A stretch of DNA of 64,000 nucleotides from the NCBI RefSeq assembly GCF_033097365.1, contig NZ_AP028461.1, positions 11,125,501-11,189,500 of the forward strand, read 5' to 3'. Below the pieces are notes generated by a model. The model had not been told where the DNA came from, searched no databases, and saw nothing but the letters and a program-made list of their open reading frames with translations. This DNA is from Actinoplanes sichuanensis (lineage in GTDB: Bacteria > Actinomycetota > Actinomycetes > Mycobacteriales > Micromonosporaceae). Positions 29,215 through 37,800 of the stretch are shown piece after piece (position 1 is the first letter of the stretch; the number at the start of each line of letters is the position of its first letter). Both the position numbers and the translations under genes were made by a program.

Positions 29215-30566
29215 CCACCGCGGTACGCCGGCTGTCCGGGGACTCGCTGGCCCGCAACAGCCTGCTGATCATGGCGACCACGGTGAGCAACGGAGGTCTG
29301 GGCTACGTCTACTGGATGCTGGCGGCCCGTTCGGTCGCACCGGACCGGATCGGCACCGCGACCGCCCTGATCTCCGCCGCGACCGCGGTCGGCATGCTCG
29401 CCAACCTGGGCGCCGGCCACATGTTCATCCAGCGCCTGCCCGGCAGCGACGCCGCCACCTGGTCCCGGATCGTCCGAGCCGGTCTGTTCGCCGGTTCCGC
29501 CGCGACCGCGGCCACGGCCACCGCGGCCGCACTGATCGTCCCGATGTGCTCCGGGAACTTCGGGTTCCTGTCCGGTCCGATCGGAGCGGTCTCCCTGGTC
29601 ACCGCCGCCCTGGCGGTGACCCTGACCACGCTGCTGGACAACCTCTACGTGGCCCACCGGGCCGGCCACGGCATGCTGATCCGCAACCTGGCGGTGGCCG
29701 CGGGCAAGATCCTCACCCTGTTCGCGGTTCTGGCCGCGGGCTACCAGGACTCGGTCGCGGTGCTGCTCTCCTATGTCCTGCCCACCCTGCTGATCAGCCT
29801 GATCACGATCCCGATCGGCGCCCGCCGCCTGCGCCCGCCGGCCCCGGCGGCCCCGGCTCCGATCCAGTCCGCGACGGCGGCGTTCCGGGCCGAACTCCCG
29901 CACCTGCGGACCGCGGTCACCGGGCACCACCTGATCAACCTGACCCAGGCCGGTCCGGCCGCTCTGCTGCCGGTGCTGGTCACGGCCCGTCTCGGCGCCG
30001 ACGCGAACGCCCACTTCTACCTGGCCTGGATGACCGCGTCGATGCTGTTCATGGTGTCCCCGGCGGTCGCCTCGGCCCTCTACGCGGAACGCACCAACGC
30101 GGCTCCGGTCCCGGTGACCAGGGCCGCGACGGTGGTCCTGGCCATGGTCGGCGCCCCGGCGGCGGTGCTGCTGATCGCCGGTGACCGGATCCTCGCCCTG
30201 TTCAGTGCCGGCTACGCGGTCGAGGGCGGACTCCTGCTCCAGATCCTGGTACTGGCCGCGTTCCCCGACGCGGTGGCCAACCTGGCGGTGGCGCACTGGC
30301 GGTCCCGTGACGAGTTCCGGCTGTGTCGCCGCCTGAACGCGGTCCGCGCCGTCACCTGCCTGTCGCTGGCCTGGCTGCTGCTCCCCGGCGCCGGCGTGTC
30401 CGGAGCCGGCCTCGCCTGGCTGACCGGCCAGACCGCGTCCGCCCTGCTGGTGGCAGCGGTGGTGCTGGCCCGCCGGCACCGAAACGGGGGCGCGGTGGGC
30501 GTACCACCGAGGGTTGGAAATCGGCCGCAAGCCGGCAGCGAGGCACCCACCTGGAGAAAACGATGA
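29208..30566 (+). CDS. Polysaccharide flippase (MOP/Wzx-like)
   Basis: 452 residues from GTG at 29208, with GGGGAGGG 6 nt upstream. About 12-14 hydrophobic helices and an opening LARNSLLIMATTVSNGGLGYVYWMLAARSV, typical of lipopolysaccharide/polysaccharide exporters of the MOP superfamily. It would flip the undecaprenyl-linked glycan made by the cluster's glycosyltransferases to the outer leaflet. The start lies within the end of the upstream gene and the stop overlaps the next ATG, so it is translated in step with its neighbours. Confidence 0.88.
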   Translation: MLTTAVRRLSGDSLARNSLLIMATTVSNGGLGYVYWMLAARSVAPDRIGTATALISAATAVGMLANLGAGHMFIQRLPGSDAATWSRIVRAGLFAGSAATAATATAAALIVPMCSGNFGFLSGPIGAVSLVTAALAVTLTTLLDNLYVAHRAGHGMLIRNLAVAAGKILTLFAVLAAGYQDSVAVLLSYVLPTLLISLITIPIGARRLRPPAPAAPAPIQSATAAFRAELPHLRTAVTGHHLINLTQAGPAALLPVLVTARLGADANAHFYLAWMTASMLFMVSPAVASALYAERTNAAPVPVTRAATVVLAMVGAPAAVLLIAGDRILALFSAGYAVEGGLLLQILVLAAFPDAVANLAVAHWRSRDEFRLCRRLNAVRAVTCLSLAWLLLPGAGVSGAGLAWLTGQTASALLVAAVVLARRHRNGGAVGVPPRVGNRPQAGSEAPTWRKR

Positions 30567-31789
30567 GGATTCTGCATCTGTCGAATCTCTACGCGCCGGT
30601 GATCGGCGGGCTGGAACGCAGCATCGCCACCAGTGGCGAGGAGATGGTGCGGCGCGGGCATGAGATCACCGTGCTGACGCTGGCGACGCCGGAGGCGCCG
30701 CACGACGAGACGATCAACGGGGTACGGGTGATCCGCATCCGCAGCATCACCAACACCCTCGCGCCGGGCCTGAACCGGGACCCGCGCAAGCCGTTCCATC
30801 CGACGATGGCCGACCCGCTGGCGACGGCCGGGATCGCCCGCGTGCTCCGCACCCACGACTTCGACCTGGTGCACAGTCACGACTGGCTGATGTACAGCTA
30901 CCTACCGCTGCACGACACCCCGCTGGGCCTGCCGCACGTGCACACCGCGCACGATTTCGGGCTGACCTGCGTACGCAAGACGTTCGCCCGGGACGGCCGC
31001 CGCTGTGACGGCCCGAGCCTGGGCAAATGTGTCCCGTGTGCCTCCGGCCAGTACGGCCGGCCGAAGTCGACGCTGCTCACCGTCGGTCTGCGGGCCCACC
31101 GGCACCGGGGCATCGACTGCCTGACGGCGATCTCGAACTCGGTCGCGTCCGCCCTCAACCTGGCCCGGCTGCCCGGCGAGCTGCCGGTGCGGGTGATCTC
31201 CAGCCTGGTCCCGGACGGCCTCGACGAGCTGGCCCGGACCACCCCCCGGCCGGACTGGCTGCCGGCCGAGCCGTACCTGCTGTTCGTCGGCCAGCTCGGC
31301 CCGCACAAGGGCATCGACGTGCTGTTCGACGCCTACGAGAAACTGCGGGCGGGCCTGGACGAGCCGCCCCGGCTGGTCTGCCTCGGCACCACACGCGACG
31401 ACACCCCGCCGATCCCGGACGGGGTGCTGGTGCGTACCGACGTGCCGCATCCGCAGGTGATGTCGGCCTGGCGGCACGCGTCCGCCGGGGTGGTGCCGTC
31501 ACTGCTGGAGGGCATGGGCCAGGTCGCGGTGGAGGCGATGCTGGCCGGCACCCCGCTGATCGCGTCCGCGTCCGGCGGGCTACTCGACGTGGTCCGCGAC
31601 GACGGTGTACACGGCCTGCTGGTGCCGCCGGGTGACGCGGAGGCCCTGCACGCGGCGCTGTTGCGCCTGCTCACCGACCCGGAGCTGGCCGCCCGACTGC
31701 GCGCCGGCGGTCTTCAGCGTGGCCTCGACTTCACCGCGGCCCGCGTCGTCCCCCAGATCGAGGAGGTCTACCGTGCCTGCATCGCCTGA
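30563..31789 (+). CDS. GT4 glycosyltransferase with Cys-rich insert
   Basis: 408 residues; the ATG overlaps the previous stop and follows TGGAG. GT-B fold: MRILHLSNLYAPVIGGLERSI, DLVHSHDWLMYSYLP, AHDFGLTCVRKTF, then a small Cys-rich insert (CDGPSLGKCVPCASG) seen in several polysaccharide GT4 enzymes. The C-terminal domain has LLFVGQLGPHKGIDVLF and PSLLEGMGQVAVEAMLAGTPL with the E-x7-E pair. It probably transfers one sugar of the repeat unit. The gene overlaps the next by 17 nt. Confidence 0.9.
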   Translation: MRILHLSNLYAPVIGGLERSIATSGEEMVRRGHEITVLTLATPEAPHDETINGVRVIRIRSITNTLAPGLNRDPRKPFHPTMADPLATAGIARVLRTHDFDLVHSHDWLMYSYLPLHDTPLGLPHVHTAHDFGLTCVRKTFARDGRRCDGPSLGKCVPCASGQYGRPKSTLLTVGLRAHRHRGIDCLTAISNSVASALNLARLPGELPVRVISSLVPDGLDELARTTPRPDWLPAEPYLLFVGQLGPHKGIDVLFDAYEKLRAGLDEPPRLVCLGTTRDDTPPIPDGVLVRTDVPHPQVMSAWRHASAGVVPSLLEGMGQVAVEAMLAGTPLIASASGGLLDVVRDDGVHGLLVPPGDAEALHAALLRLLTDPELAARLRAGGLQRGLDFTAARVVPQIEEVYRACIA

Positions 31790-33026
31790 CCCGTTCGGAC
31801 ATGCCGAGGCCCGCCTGCTGAACGACCCCGGCCGCCCGAGGATCCTGGTGGTCGGGTCGGGGTGGCGGTTCCTGTCCGGGATCAGCTACTACACCTGCCG
31901 ACTCAGCAACGCCCTGCACGATCGGTACGAGGTGGGCGCGATCCTGATGCGCCGGCTGCTGCCGGCCCGGCTCTACCCGGGCCGGCACCGGGTCGGTCAC
32001 TCACTCACCGATCTCCGGTACGACCAGGACGTCCGGGTCTTCGACGGGATCGACTGGTGGGCGGTGCCGAGCCTGTTCCGGGCGGTCGGGTTCCTGCGCC
32101 GGTTCCGGCCGGACGTGCTGGTACTCCAGTGGTGGACCGGGGCGGTGCTGCACTCGTACCTGGTGTTGGCGCTGGCCGCACGGCGACTCGGCATTCGGGT
32201 CGTCGTCGAGTTCCACGAGGTGCAGGACACCGGGGAGGCCCGGCACCGGTGGGCGGCCCGATACGTGCGCCGCTGCATCCGGCCACTGCTCAGCCGGACC
32301 GACGGGGTGGTGGTGCACTCCCGGTTCGATCAGGCGGCACTGGCCGAGGCGTACGACCTGGAGGCGGTGCCGGCCGAGGTGGCGCTGCACGGGCCGTTCG
32401 ACCACCACCTGCCGGACCGGCCGGTACGCGCACCCGGGGACGAGGTGTGCCGGCTGCTGTTCTTCGGGACGATCCGGCCGTACAAAGGCCTGGAAGATCT
32501 GGTCGAAGCCTTTGCCGACCTGGGCCCGAACTATCACCTGACGGTGGTCGGGGAGACCTGGGAGGGCTGGACCGGGCCGGGCGAGATGATCGACGAGTCG
32601 CCGGTCCGGGACCGGATCGAGTTCGTCAACCGCTACGTCGCCGACGCCGAGGTCAACGAGTTCTTCGCGCACGCCGACGTGGTGGTGCTGCCCTATCGGC
32701 GCAGCTCGGCGAGCGGCCCGCTGCACATCGCGATGAGCCACGGCCTGCCGGTGGTGGTCACCGCGGTCGGCGGCCTCGTCGAGGCCGCCGAACACTACAG
32801 CGGGACGGTCTTCGTCCCGGCGGCGTCGCCGGGCGAACTGCGCGAGGCGATCGTCCGGGCCGCGAGCCTGGCCGGCCGGCGGCACGCCGACCCCTCCTCC
32901 TGGGGGCGTACGGTCGACGCGTACGCCCGCCTGCTGACCCGGATCGGGGTCGATCAGGAGCCGCCGGTCGACAGCGCCACGTCGTCGAACCAGACACTCC
33001 CCCTGTTGTCACCCGACTTGAGGTGA
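31773..33026 (+). CDS. GT4-like glycosyltransferase
   Basis: 417 residues from GTG at 31773, supported by AGGAGG 6 nt upstream within the end of the preceding gene. N-terminal RILVVGSGWRFLSGISYYTCRL, then VVVEFHEVQDTGEA and a C-terminal domain with LLFFGTIRPYKGLEDLVEAF and LPYRRSSASGPLHIAMSHGLPVV, matching GT4 donor-domain patterns (the first Glu of E-x7-E is replaced). Its 3' end overlaps the convergent hydrolase gene by 73 nt, so the last 24 residues are coded opposite the hydrolase C terminus. Confidence 0.85.
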   Translation: MPASPDPFGHAEARLLNDPGRPRILVVGSGWRFLSGISYYTCRLSNALHDRYEVGAILMRRLLPARLYPGRHRVGHSLTDLRYDQDVRVFDGIDWWAVPSLFRAVGFLRRFRPDVLVLQWWTGAVLHSYLVLALAARRLGIRVVVEFHEVQDTGEARHRWAARYVRRCIRPLLSRTDGVVVHSRFDQAALAEAYDLEAVPAEVALHGPFDHHLPDRPVRAPGDEVCRLLFFGTIRPYKGLEDLVEAFADLGPNYHLTVVGETWEGWTGPGEMIDESPVRDRIEFVNRYVADAEVNEFFAHADVVVLPYRRSSASGPLHIAMSHGLPVVVTAVGGLVEAAEHYSGTVFVPAASPGELREAIVRAASLAGRRHADPSSWGRTVDAYARLLTRIGVDQEPPVDSATSSNQTLPLLSPDLR

Positions 33027-34714
33027 AGCTGGACGCTCGTGGCCCCGGGCGGGGCGACCGCGTCCACGGTCAGCCTCGTCCAGTCACTGTCGCCCTTCGC
33101 GACCTGCTTCGACGAGTTCTGGCCGAGCCAGCGGTCGTTGATGTCGAACCAGCTCAGCGCGATCTCGTTGGAGCCGGTCACCCCGGCGCCGCGGGCCCAC
33201 GCCTCGGCGTGCCAGGTCTGCCCGGCCCGTACCGGATCGACCGGTGACGTGCGCACCGACGGCAGGCTGGAGCCGTTGCGGACGGTCCCGGTGAACCGGG
33301 CCGAGAACTCACCGGTGCGGGCCGCGTCCCGGGCGCGGACCGCGGTGCCCTCGTCGGCCAGGTACGGCCGCCACGGCGAACTACCCGGGCTCGCCTCGAA
33401 ATCGAGGTCCAGCAGGCCGTTCGTCAGCCGGTTGCCGGCCCACGCGTTACGCACCACGTTGACGGCCGGCTTGGCCGTCCCGTCGGCCCGGAACAGACCG
33501 AACCGGTACTGTGCCGGCACCTTCGACACCTGCGAGTTCGACGGGATCGCGCCGTCCGAGAAGTCGTAGAGCGTCCACGGCGCCACCGACCGCACCCCGG
33601 CCTCGGCGGCCGCCGTGAACGTCCGGGCCAGGAACGCCATCTGCTCACCCTCGCTGCTGGTGGCGGTGCTCAAACCGGTCTCGCCGATCACGATCGGGTC
33701 CGGGCTGACCGCGGCCTGGGCCCGCTGGATCTCGGCCAGCGCCCGCTCCGAGTTCCCGTAGAAGTGGAAGTCGTAGTAGTCCAACGGCGTGTCGGTGAGG
33801 GCCGCCTTGATCCGGGCCAGCCCGGCCGCGCCACTCTGGCCGTCCACCGACAGGGTCAACGGCATCTGCGGTACGGCCTCGCGCACCGCCGGAATCAGCT
33901 GCCGCACCCAGGCCATCGCGGCCGGGTCGGTCGACACGAACTCGTTCTTCAGCTCCACCGACAGCACCCGGCGGTCGTCGGCGTACGGCGCGAGGACCGC
34001 CTTCGCCCAGGCGGCGCTACCGGCCGCGTCGGAGTAGCCGGACCACCAGTCGAACAGGGTCAGCTTCACGCTCAAGCCCTGCGAACCGGCGATGCTGATG
34101 AACTTGCGCAACCGCTCGGCGTACTCGGCCCGGGGCTTCGGGAAACCGAACGACTGCGGGAAGACGATGATCCGTACGTTGTCCGCGCCGATCGAGGCCG
34201 CCTTGGCCATGTCCGCCTCGATGCGGGCGGCGTCGAAACCGGTCCACATCGCCGACCAGCCCGCGTTCGACGGGTAGTAGTTGATGGTCCGGGCGGTGGT
34301 GACCGCCGCGAGCCGGGACCTGAGCGTCGCCGTCGTCGCACCCTCGGCTGTCACCGGCCGCGGGTCACCGACCGGCAGCGCCGTCGCCTGCGGCATGGGC
34401 GCGGCCGTCACCGGCTGCGGGTCGCCCGCCGGCTGGGCCGTCGCCTGCGGCGTGGGTTCGGTCGACGTCGGCTGCGGGTCGCCGGTCGGCGGGGTCGTCG
34501 CCGGCGGCGCGGGTTCGGCCGTCACCGGCTGTGGGTCGCCGGTCGTCGCCTGCGGCGTGGGCTCGCCCGACGTCGGCTGCGGGTCGCCGGTCGGCAGCGT
34601 TGTCGCCTGCGACGTCGGTTCGGCCGCCGACGAGCTGGAAGCCGGAAGTGTGACAGCGAGCAGAAGGGAGGAAGCAAGGATCGCCACGGCACGGGTACGA
34701 GCTGTCGTCGTCAC
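32954..34714 (-). CDS. Secreted GH5-like glycoside hydrolase with C-terminal carbohydrate-binding domain
   Basis: About 586 residues from GTG at 34714; an upstream frame to 35344 is a shadow of cobIJ. The signal peptide has a hydrophobic core (AVAILASSLLLAVTLPA) ending near SSAA-EP. Residues about 32-130 are Pro/Thr repeats of the PTGDPQPTS type. A clan-A TIM barrel (about 145-430) has TINYYPSNAGWSAMWTGF, acid/base Glu in VELKNEF and nucleophile Glu in VIGETG. A jelly-roll domain (about 445-586) with LDLDFEASPG and VWFDDVALS resembles CBM4/9-like modules. It probably trims or degrades a beta-glycan, perhaps the exported polymer. It is convergent with the glycan operon. Confidence 0.82.
   Translation of the reverse strand: MTTTARTRAVAILASSLLLAVTLPASSSSAAEPTSQATTLPTGDPQPTSGEPTPQATTGDPQPVTAEPAPPATTPPTGDPQPTSTEPTPQATAQPAGDPQPVTAAPMPQATALPVGDPRPVTAEGATTATLRSRLAAVTTARTINYYPSNAGWSAMWTGFDAARIEADMAKAASIGADNVRIIVFPQSFGFPKPRAEYAERLRKFISIAGSQGLSVKLTLFDWWSGYSDAAGSAAWAKAVLAPYADDRRVLSVELKNEFVSTDPAAMAWVRQLIPAVREAVPQMPLTLSVDGQSGAAGLARIKAALTDTPLDYYDFHFYGNSERALAEIQRAQAAVSPDPIVIGETGLSTATSSEGEQMAFLARTFTAAAEAGVRSVAPWTLYDFSDGAIPSNSQVSKVPAQYRFGLFRADGTAKPAVNVVRNAWAGNRLTNGLLDLDFEASPGSSPWRPYLADEGTAVRARDAARTGEFSARFTGTVRNGSSLPSVRTSPVDPVRAGQTWHAEAWARGAGVTGSNEIALSWFDINDRWLGQNSSKQVAKGDSDWTRLTVDAVAPPGATSVQLHLKSGDNRGSVWFDDVALSTGGS
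34330..34625 (-). repeat. Pro/Thr-rich tandem repeats in hydrolase linker
   Basis: The linker repeats a unit of about 17-20 codons (PTGDPQPTS or PVTAEP, then TPQATT) roughly five times. The words GGCTGCGGGTCGCC and CGTCGCCTGCGGCGTGGG recur on the plus strand. This is a flexible secreted linker. Confidence 0.8.
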
Positions 34715-34893
34715 GGTGGTTCGGAGCCCTTCGGTTCGTTCAGGTGGTGGCCCCTCCTTTCGGTTGTCCGACCCTTGGCCGTCAGGCCCCCGGCTGATGC
34801 AGTGCGGTTGCCATTCCGGAGCGTGCCTCGAACCCGTCTTCATTCCGCCGCCGGCGGCCGATGGTTCCCCTTCGGCCTCTCGGGGACGCCCGG

Positions 34894-36861
34894 TCAATCC
34901 GGGTAGTGCCGTGGCGTGTAGACCGCCGTGGTGCCGTCGCCACGGGTGACCGCCCTGGTCTGCGACGACCCGATGATCAGCAGGCAGCGCATGTCGACGC
35001 TCGCCGGGTCGAGCGCGGCCAGCGTGGTGATCCGCACCGACTCCTCCGGCCCACCGACATCCCGCCCGACCACCACCGGAGTGCTCGGACGGCGGTGGCC
35101 GCGCAACAGCTCCAGCGCCCGGACCAGCTGCTCCCGGCGGGTCTTCGAAGCCGGGTTGTAGACCGCGATCACCAGATCCGCGACCGCCGCGGCCTGGAGC
35201 CGGGACTCGATCACCGACCACGGCTTGAGCCGGTCGGAGAGCGACAGGATGCAGAAGTCGTGCCCGAGCGGGGCGCCGGCCCGGCTCGCCACCGCCTGCG
35301 CCGCGGTCAGACCGGGGAGGATCCGCACCGGCACGTCCAGCCACTGAGGGTCTTCGGCCACTTCCAGGACGGCGGCGGCCATCGCGAACACCCCCGGGTC
35401 ACCTGACGACACGACCGCCACCCGACGGCCACGTTTCGCCAGGTCCAGCGCGAACGCGGCACGTTCCGCCTCGACCCGGTTGTCCGACGGGTGGCGGCGC
35501 TGACGCGGGTTCGGCGGAACCCGGTCCACATACGGCCCGTAGCCGATCAGGTCGTCGGCGTCGGCCAGCGCCTCCTGCGCCTCCGGGGTCAGCCAGTGGC
35601 GGGCACCCGGCCCCAGACCCACGACCGTCACCTGGCCGGCCCGGCCGGCGGTCTCGATCCGGCTCAACGCCGCGGCGTTCGCCGCCTCCAGGCTGACCAT
35701 GTCGGCGTTCGCCGCTACCCTCCGCGCGGTCCCCGACCCGTCCCGGCGCGCGGCTTTCGGTCCTTCGCCTTGCGCGGCTTCCGGTTCTTCGCCTCGCGCT
35801 GCCTGCGGCTTTTTGCCTTGGACGGTTCGCGGTCCTTCGCCTTGGGCGGTTTCTGGTCCTTCGCCTGGCGTGGTTTCGGTCTCCGCGTCTCGCGTGGTTT
35901 CGGTCTCAGCGCCACGTGTTGTTTCGGTCTCCGCGCTTCGCGTGGTTTCGCTGTCCGCGCTTCGCGTGGTTTCGCTGTCTGCGTCTCGCGTGGTTTCGCT
36001 GTCCGCGTCTCGCGCTGAGGGGGAGAGCAGCACGTCCAGACTGGCCGGCCGGCCCGCCGTCTCGACGTCGGCGGTGAACGCGGTGGCTGCCGGGCTCGGC
36101 AGCAGGGCCAGCGAGAAATACGGCACGGTCGCCGGATCGACGTCGCGCAGCGGGGCCGAACGCTCCCGGTCGGTGGTGGCACGCTCCACGTACCAGGCGT
36201 CGTCCAAGCGGCCGGCCTGCTCCAACGCCTCCCGGACCCCCTCGAAGGTACGGCCCAGCTTCATCACGGCGGCCGAGTCGGTGGTGGCCAGCCGGGCGGC
36301 CAGCTCTTTCGGCTCCAGGGTGCCGGGCAGGACGGTCAGCACCTCGTCCCGCTCCATCAGTGGCCGGCCCAGCACCGCCGAGGCGGCGCTCACCGAGGTC
36401 ACCCCCGGCACGACCGCGGTCTCGTAGCGTCCGGAGAGCCGCTTGTGCATGTGCATGTAGGAGCCGTAGAAGAACGGGTCACCCTCGGCCAGCACCACCA
36501 CGTCCCGCCCGGCGTCCAGATGCGCGGCCAGTCGGGCCGCCGACGCGGCGTAGAACTCGTCGATCGCGCCCTGGTAACCGCCCGGATGATCGGTCGTCTC
36601 GGTGGTCACCGGGTAGATCAGGGCCTCCTCGATCTGGCCCTCCCGCAGGTAGCCGGCCGCGATCGCCCGAGCGTTGCTGCGCCCGTGCCGTGCCGCGTGG
36701 TACGCCACCACGTCGGCCGCACCGATCAGCCGCGCCGCCTTGACCGTCACCAGCTCCGGGTCGCCGGGGCCCAGGCCCACCCCGAAGAGCCGCCCGGTCC
36801 GAGCCGTCGCCTGCGAGGGAATCGCCGCTGAGGTGTCGCCGCGGCCTGCGTCGTCAGTCAT
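34894..36861 (-). CDS. cobIJ: Bifunctional precorrin-2 C20-methyltransferase / precorrin-3B C17-methyltransferase
   Basis: 655 residues from ATG at 36861, with AAGGA 5 nt upstream. Domain 1 (about 20-265) is CobI: LFGVGLGPGDPELVTVKAARLI, VVLAEGDPFFYGSYMHMH and VVPGVTSVSAASAVLGRPL. Domain 2 (about 395-655) is CobJ: VTVVGLGPGARHWLTPEAQ, VAVVSSGDPGVFAMAAAV and ILPGLTAAQAVASRAGAP. Both are SAM-dependent corrin ring methyltransferases of the aerobic pathway. Between them lies an unusual 96-residue linker of twelve 8-residue repeats (see the repeat entry). Follows cobG and cobH on the minus strand after a 318-nt repeat-filled spacer. Confidence 0.95.
   Translation of the reverse strand: MTDDAGRGDTSAAIPSQATARTGRLFGVGLGPGDPELVTVKAARLIGAADVVAYHAARHGRSNARAIAAGYLREGQIEEALIYPVTTETTDHPGGYQGAIDEFYAASAARLAAHLDAGRDVVVLAEGDPFFYGSYMHMHKRLSGRYETAVVPGVTSVSAASAVLGRPLMERDEVLTVLPGTLEPKELAARLATTDSAAVMKLGRTFEGVREALEQAGRLDDAWYVERATTDRERSAPLRDVDPATVPYFSLALLPSPAATAFTADVETAGRPASLDVLLSPSARDADSETTRDADSETTRSADSETTRSAETETTRGAETETTRDAETETTPGEGPETAQGEGPRTVQGKKPQAARGEEPEAAQGEGPKAARRDGSGTARRVAANADMVSLEAANAAALSRIETAGRAGQVTVVGLGPGARHWLTPEAQEALADADDLIGYGPYVDRVPPNPRQRRHPSDNRVEAERAAFALDLAKRGRRVAVVSSGDPGVFAMAAAVLEVAEDPQWLDVPVRILPGLTAAQAVASRAGAPLGHDFCILSLSDRLKPWSVIESRLQAAAVADLVIAVYNPASKTRREQLVRALELLRGHRRPSTPVVVGRDVGGPEESVRITTLAALDPASVDMRCLLIIGSSQTRAVTRGDGTTAVYTPRHYPD
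35725..36012 (-). repeat. Twelve tandem 24-bp units coding an 8-residue repeat in CobIJ
   Basis: The linker reads RDADSETT twice, then RSADSETT, RSAETETT, RGAETETT, RDAETETT, PGEGPETA, QGEGPRTV, QGKKPQAA, RGEEPEAA, QGEGPKAA and RRDGSGTA, exactly 12 x 8 residues. The units nearest the CobI side are almost identical, and they drift toward the CobJ side. The linker is acidic at its start and basic later. Confidence 0.95.
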
Positions 36862-36921
36862 CGAAGTCCTTGCGTGGGTTCTCCGGCCGTTCAACCAGAA
36901 GGGATGTCGATCCGGTTACTC

Positions 36922-37185
36922 GGCCCTGTTCGGCCTTACTCGACCCGTCGGTCTCGCTGGGCCTGTTCGGTCTTGGTCGGCCTGTTCGGTCTAGCTGGGC
37001 AGGTTCGGCCTTACTCGACCTGTCGATCTTGCTGGGCCTGTTCGGTTTTGGTCGGCCTGTTCGGTCTAGCTGGGCCTCTTCGGTCTTGCTGGGCAGGTTC
37101 GGCCTTACTCGACCTGTCGATCTTGCTGAGCCTGTTCGGTCTTGCTGGGCCAGTTCGGTCTTGGTCGGCCTGTTCGGTCTTACTC
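36922..37185. repeat. Array of 14 tandem 18-20-bp repeats between cobH and cobIJ
   Basis: Units such as GGCCTGTTCGGTCTTGGTC, GGCCTGTTCGGTCTAGCTG, GGCAGGTTCGGCCTTACTC and GACCTGTCGATCTTGCTG follow one another without spacers: 20, 18, then mostly 19 bp. A higher-order order is visible, with the GGCAGG/GACCTG pair recurring at 36998 and 37091 or so. The array starts just before cobIJ's leader and its last unit includes the cobH stop codon. There are no unique spacers, so it is not CRISPR. The length is not a multiple of three, so it is not a coding repeat. Confidence 0.92.
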
Positions 37186-37797
37186 GGCTTCTGAGGCGAG
37201 GGCGTTCACCGCGGCCGCGGTGATGGCGCTGCCACCCCGGCGTCCGCGCACGATCAGAAACTCCAGGCCCGACTCGGCCAGCGCCTCCTTGGACTCGGCC
37301 GCGCCGATGAACCCGACCGGAATCCCGATCACCGCCGCCGGTCGGGGCGCACCCGCCGTGACCATCTCCAGCAGCCGGAACAAGGCGGTCGGTGCGTTAC
37401 CGATCGCCACCACGGCGCCGCCCAGTCGGTCACCCCACAGGTCCATGGCGGCCGCACTGCGGGTGTTGCCGATCTCCGCCGCCAACCCGGGAACGGATGG
37501 GTCACGTAGCGTGCACACCACGTCGTTGGCGGCCGGCAGTCGGGTCCGGGTGACACCTGAGGCGACCATCTCGGCGTCGCACAGGATCGGCGCGCCATCG
37601 AGCAGCGCCTTCCGTGCCGCGGTCACCACCCCTGGGCTGAACCGGACATCCTCCACCAGGTCCACCATTCCGCAGGCGTGGATCATCCGGACCACCACCC
37701 GCGACACGTCCTCCGGAAGCCCTGACAGGTCTGCCTCGGCCCGGATCGTGGCGAACGACCGCCGGTAGATCTCCGCGCCGTCACGCACGTACTCCAT
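37180..37797 (-). CDS. cobH: Precorrin-8X methylmutase
   Basis: 205 residues, normal for CobH/CbiC. It moves the C11 methyl to C12, giving hydrogenobyrinic acid. Signatures are [17 protein letters not shown] (catalytic His in IHACG), [16 protein letters not shown], and the C-terminal [21 protein letters not shown] and [16 protein letters not shown]. It sits between cobG (3 nt upstream, not overlapping) and cobIJ. The stop codon lies inside the 19-bp repeat array, so the array may have grown at the gene's 3' end. Confidence 0.96.
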   Translation of the reverse strand: MEYVRDGAEIYRRSFATIRAEADLSGLPEDVSRVVVRMIHACGMVDLVEDVRFSPGVVTAARKALLDGAPILCDAEMVASGVTRTRLPAANDVVCTLRDPSVPGLAAEIGNTRSAAAMDLWGDRLGGAVVAIGNAPTALFRLLEMVTAGAPRPAAVIGIPVGFIGAAESKEALAESGLEFLIVRGRRGGSAITAAAVNALASEAE

Positions 37798-37800
37798 CGC

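Noticed and set aside
36922..37185. CRISPR array
   Set aside because: Units are 18-20 bp, directly adjacent and without unique spacers; no cas gene is present.
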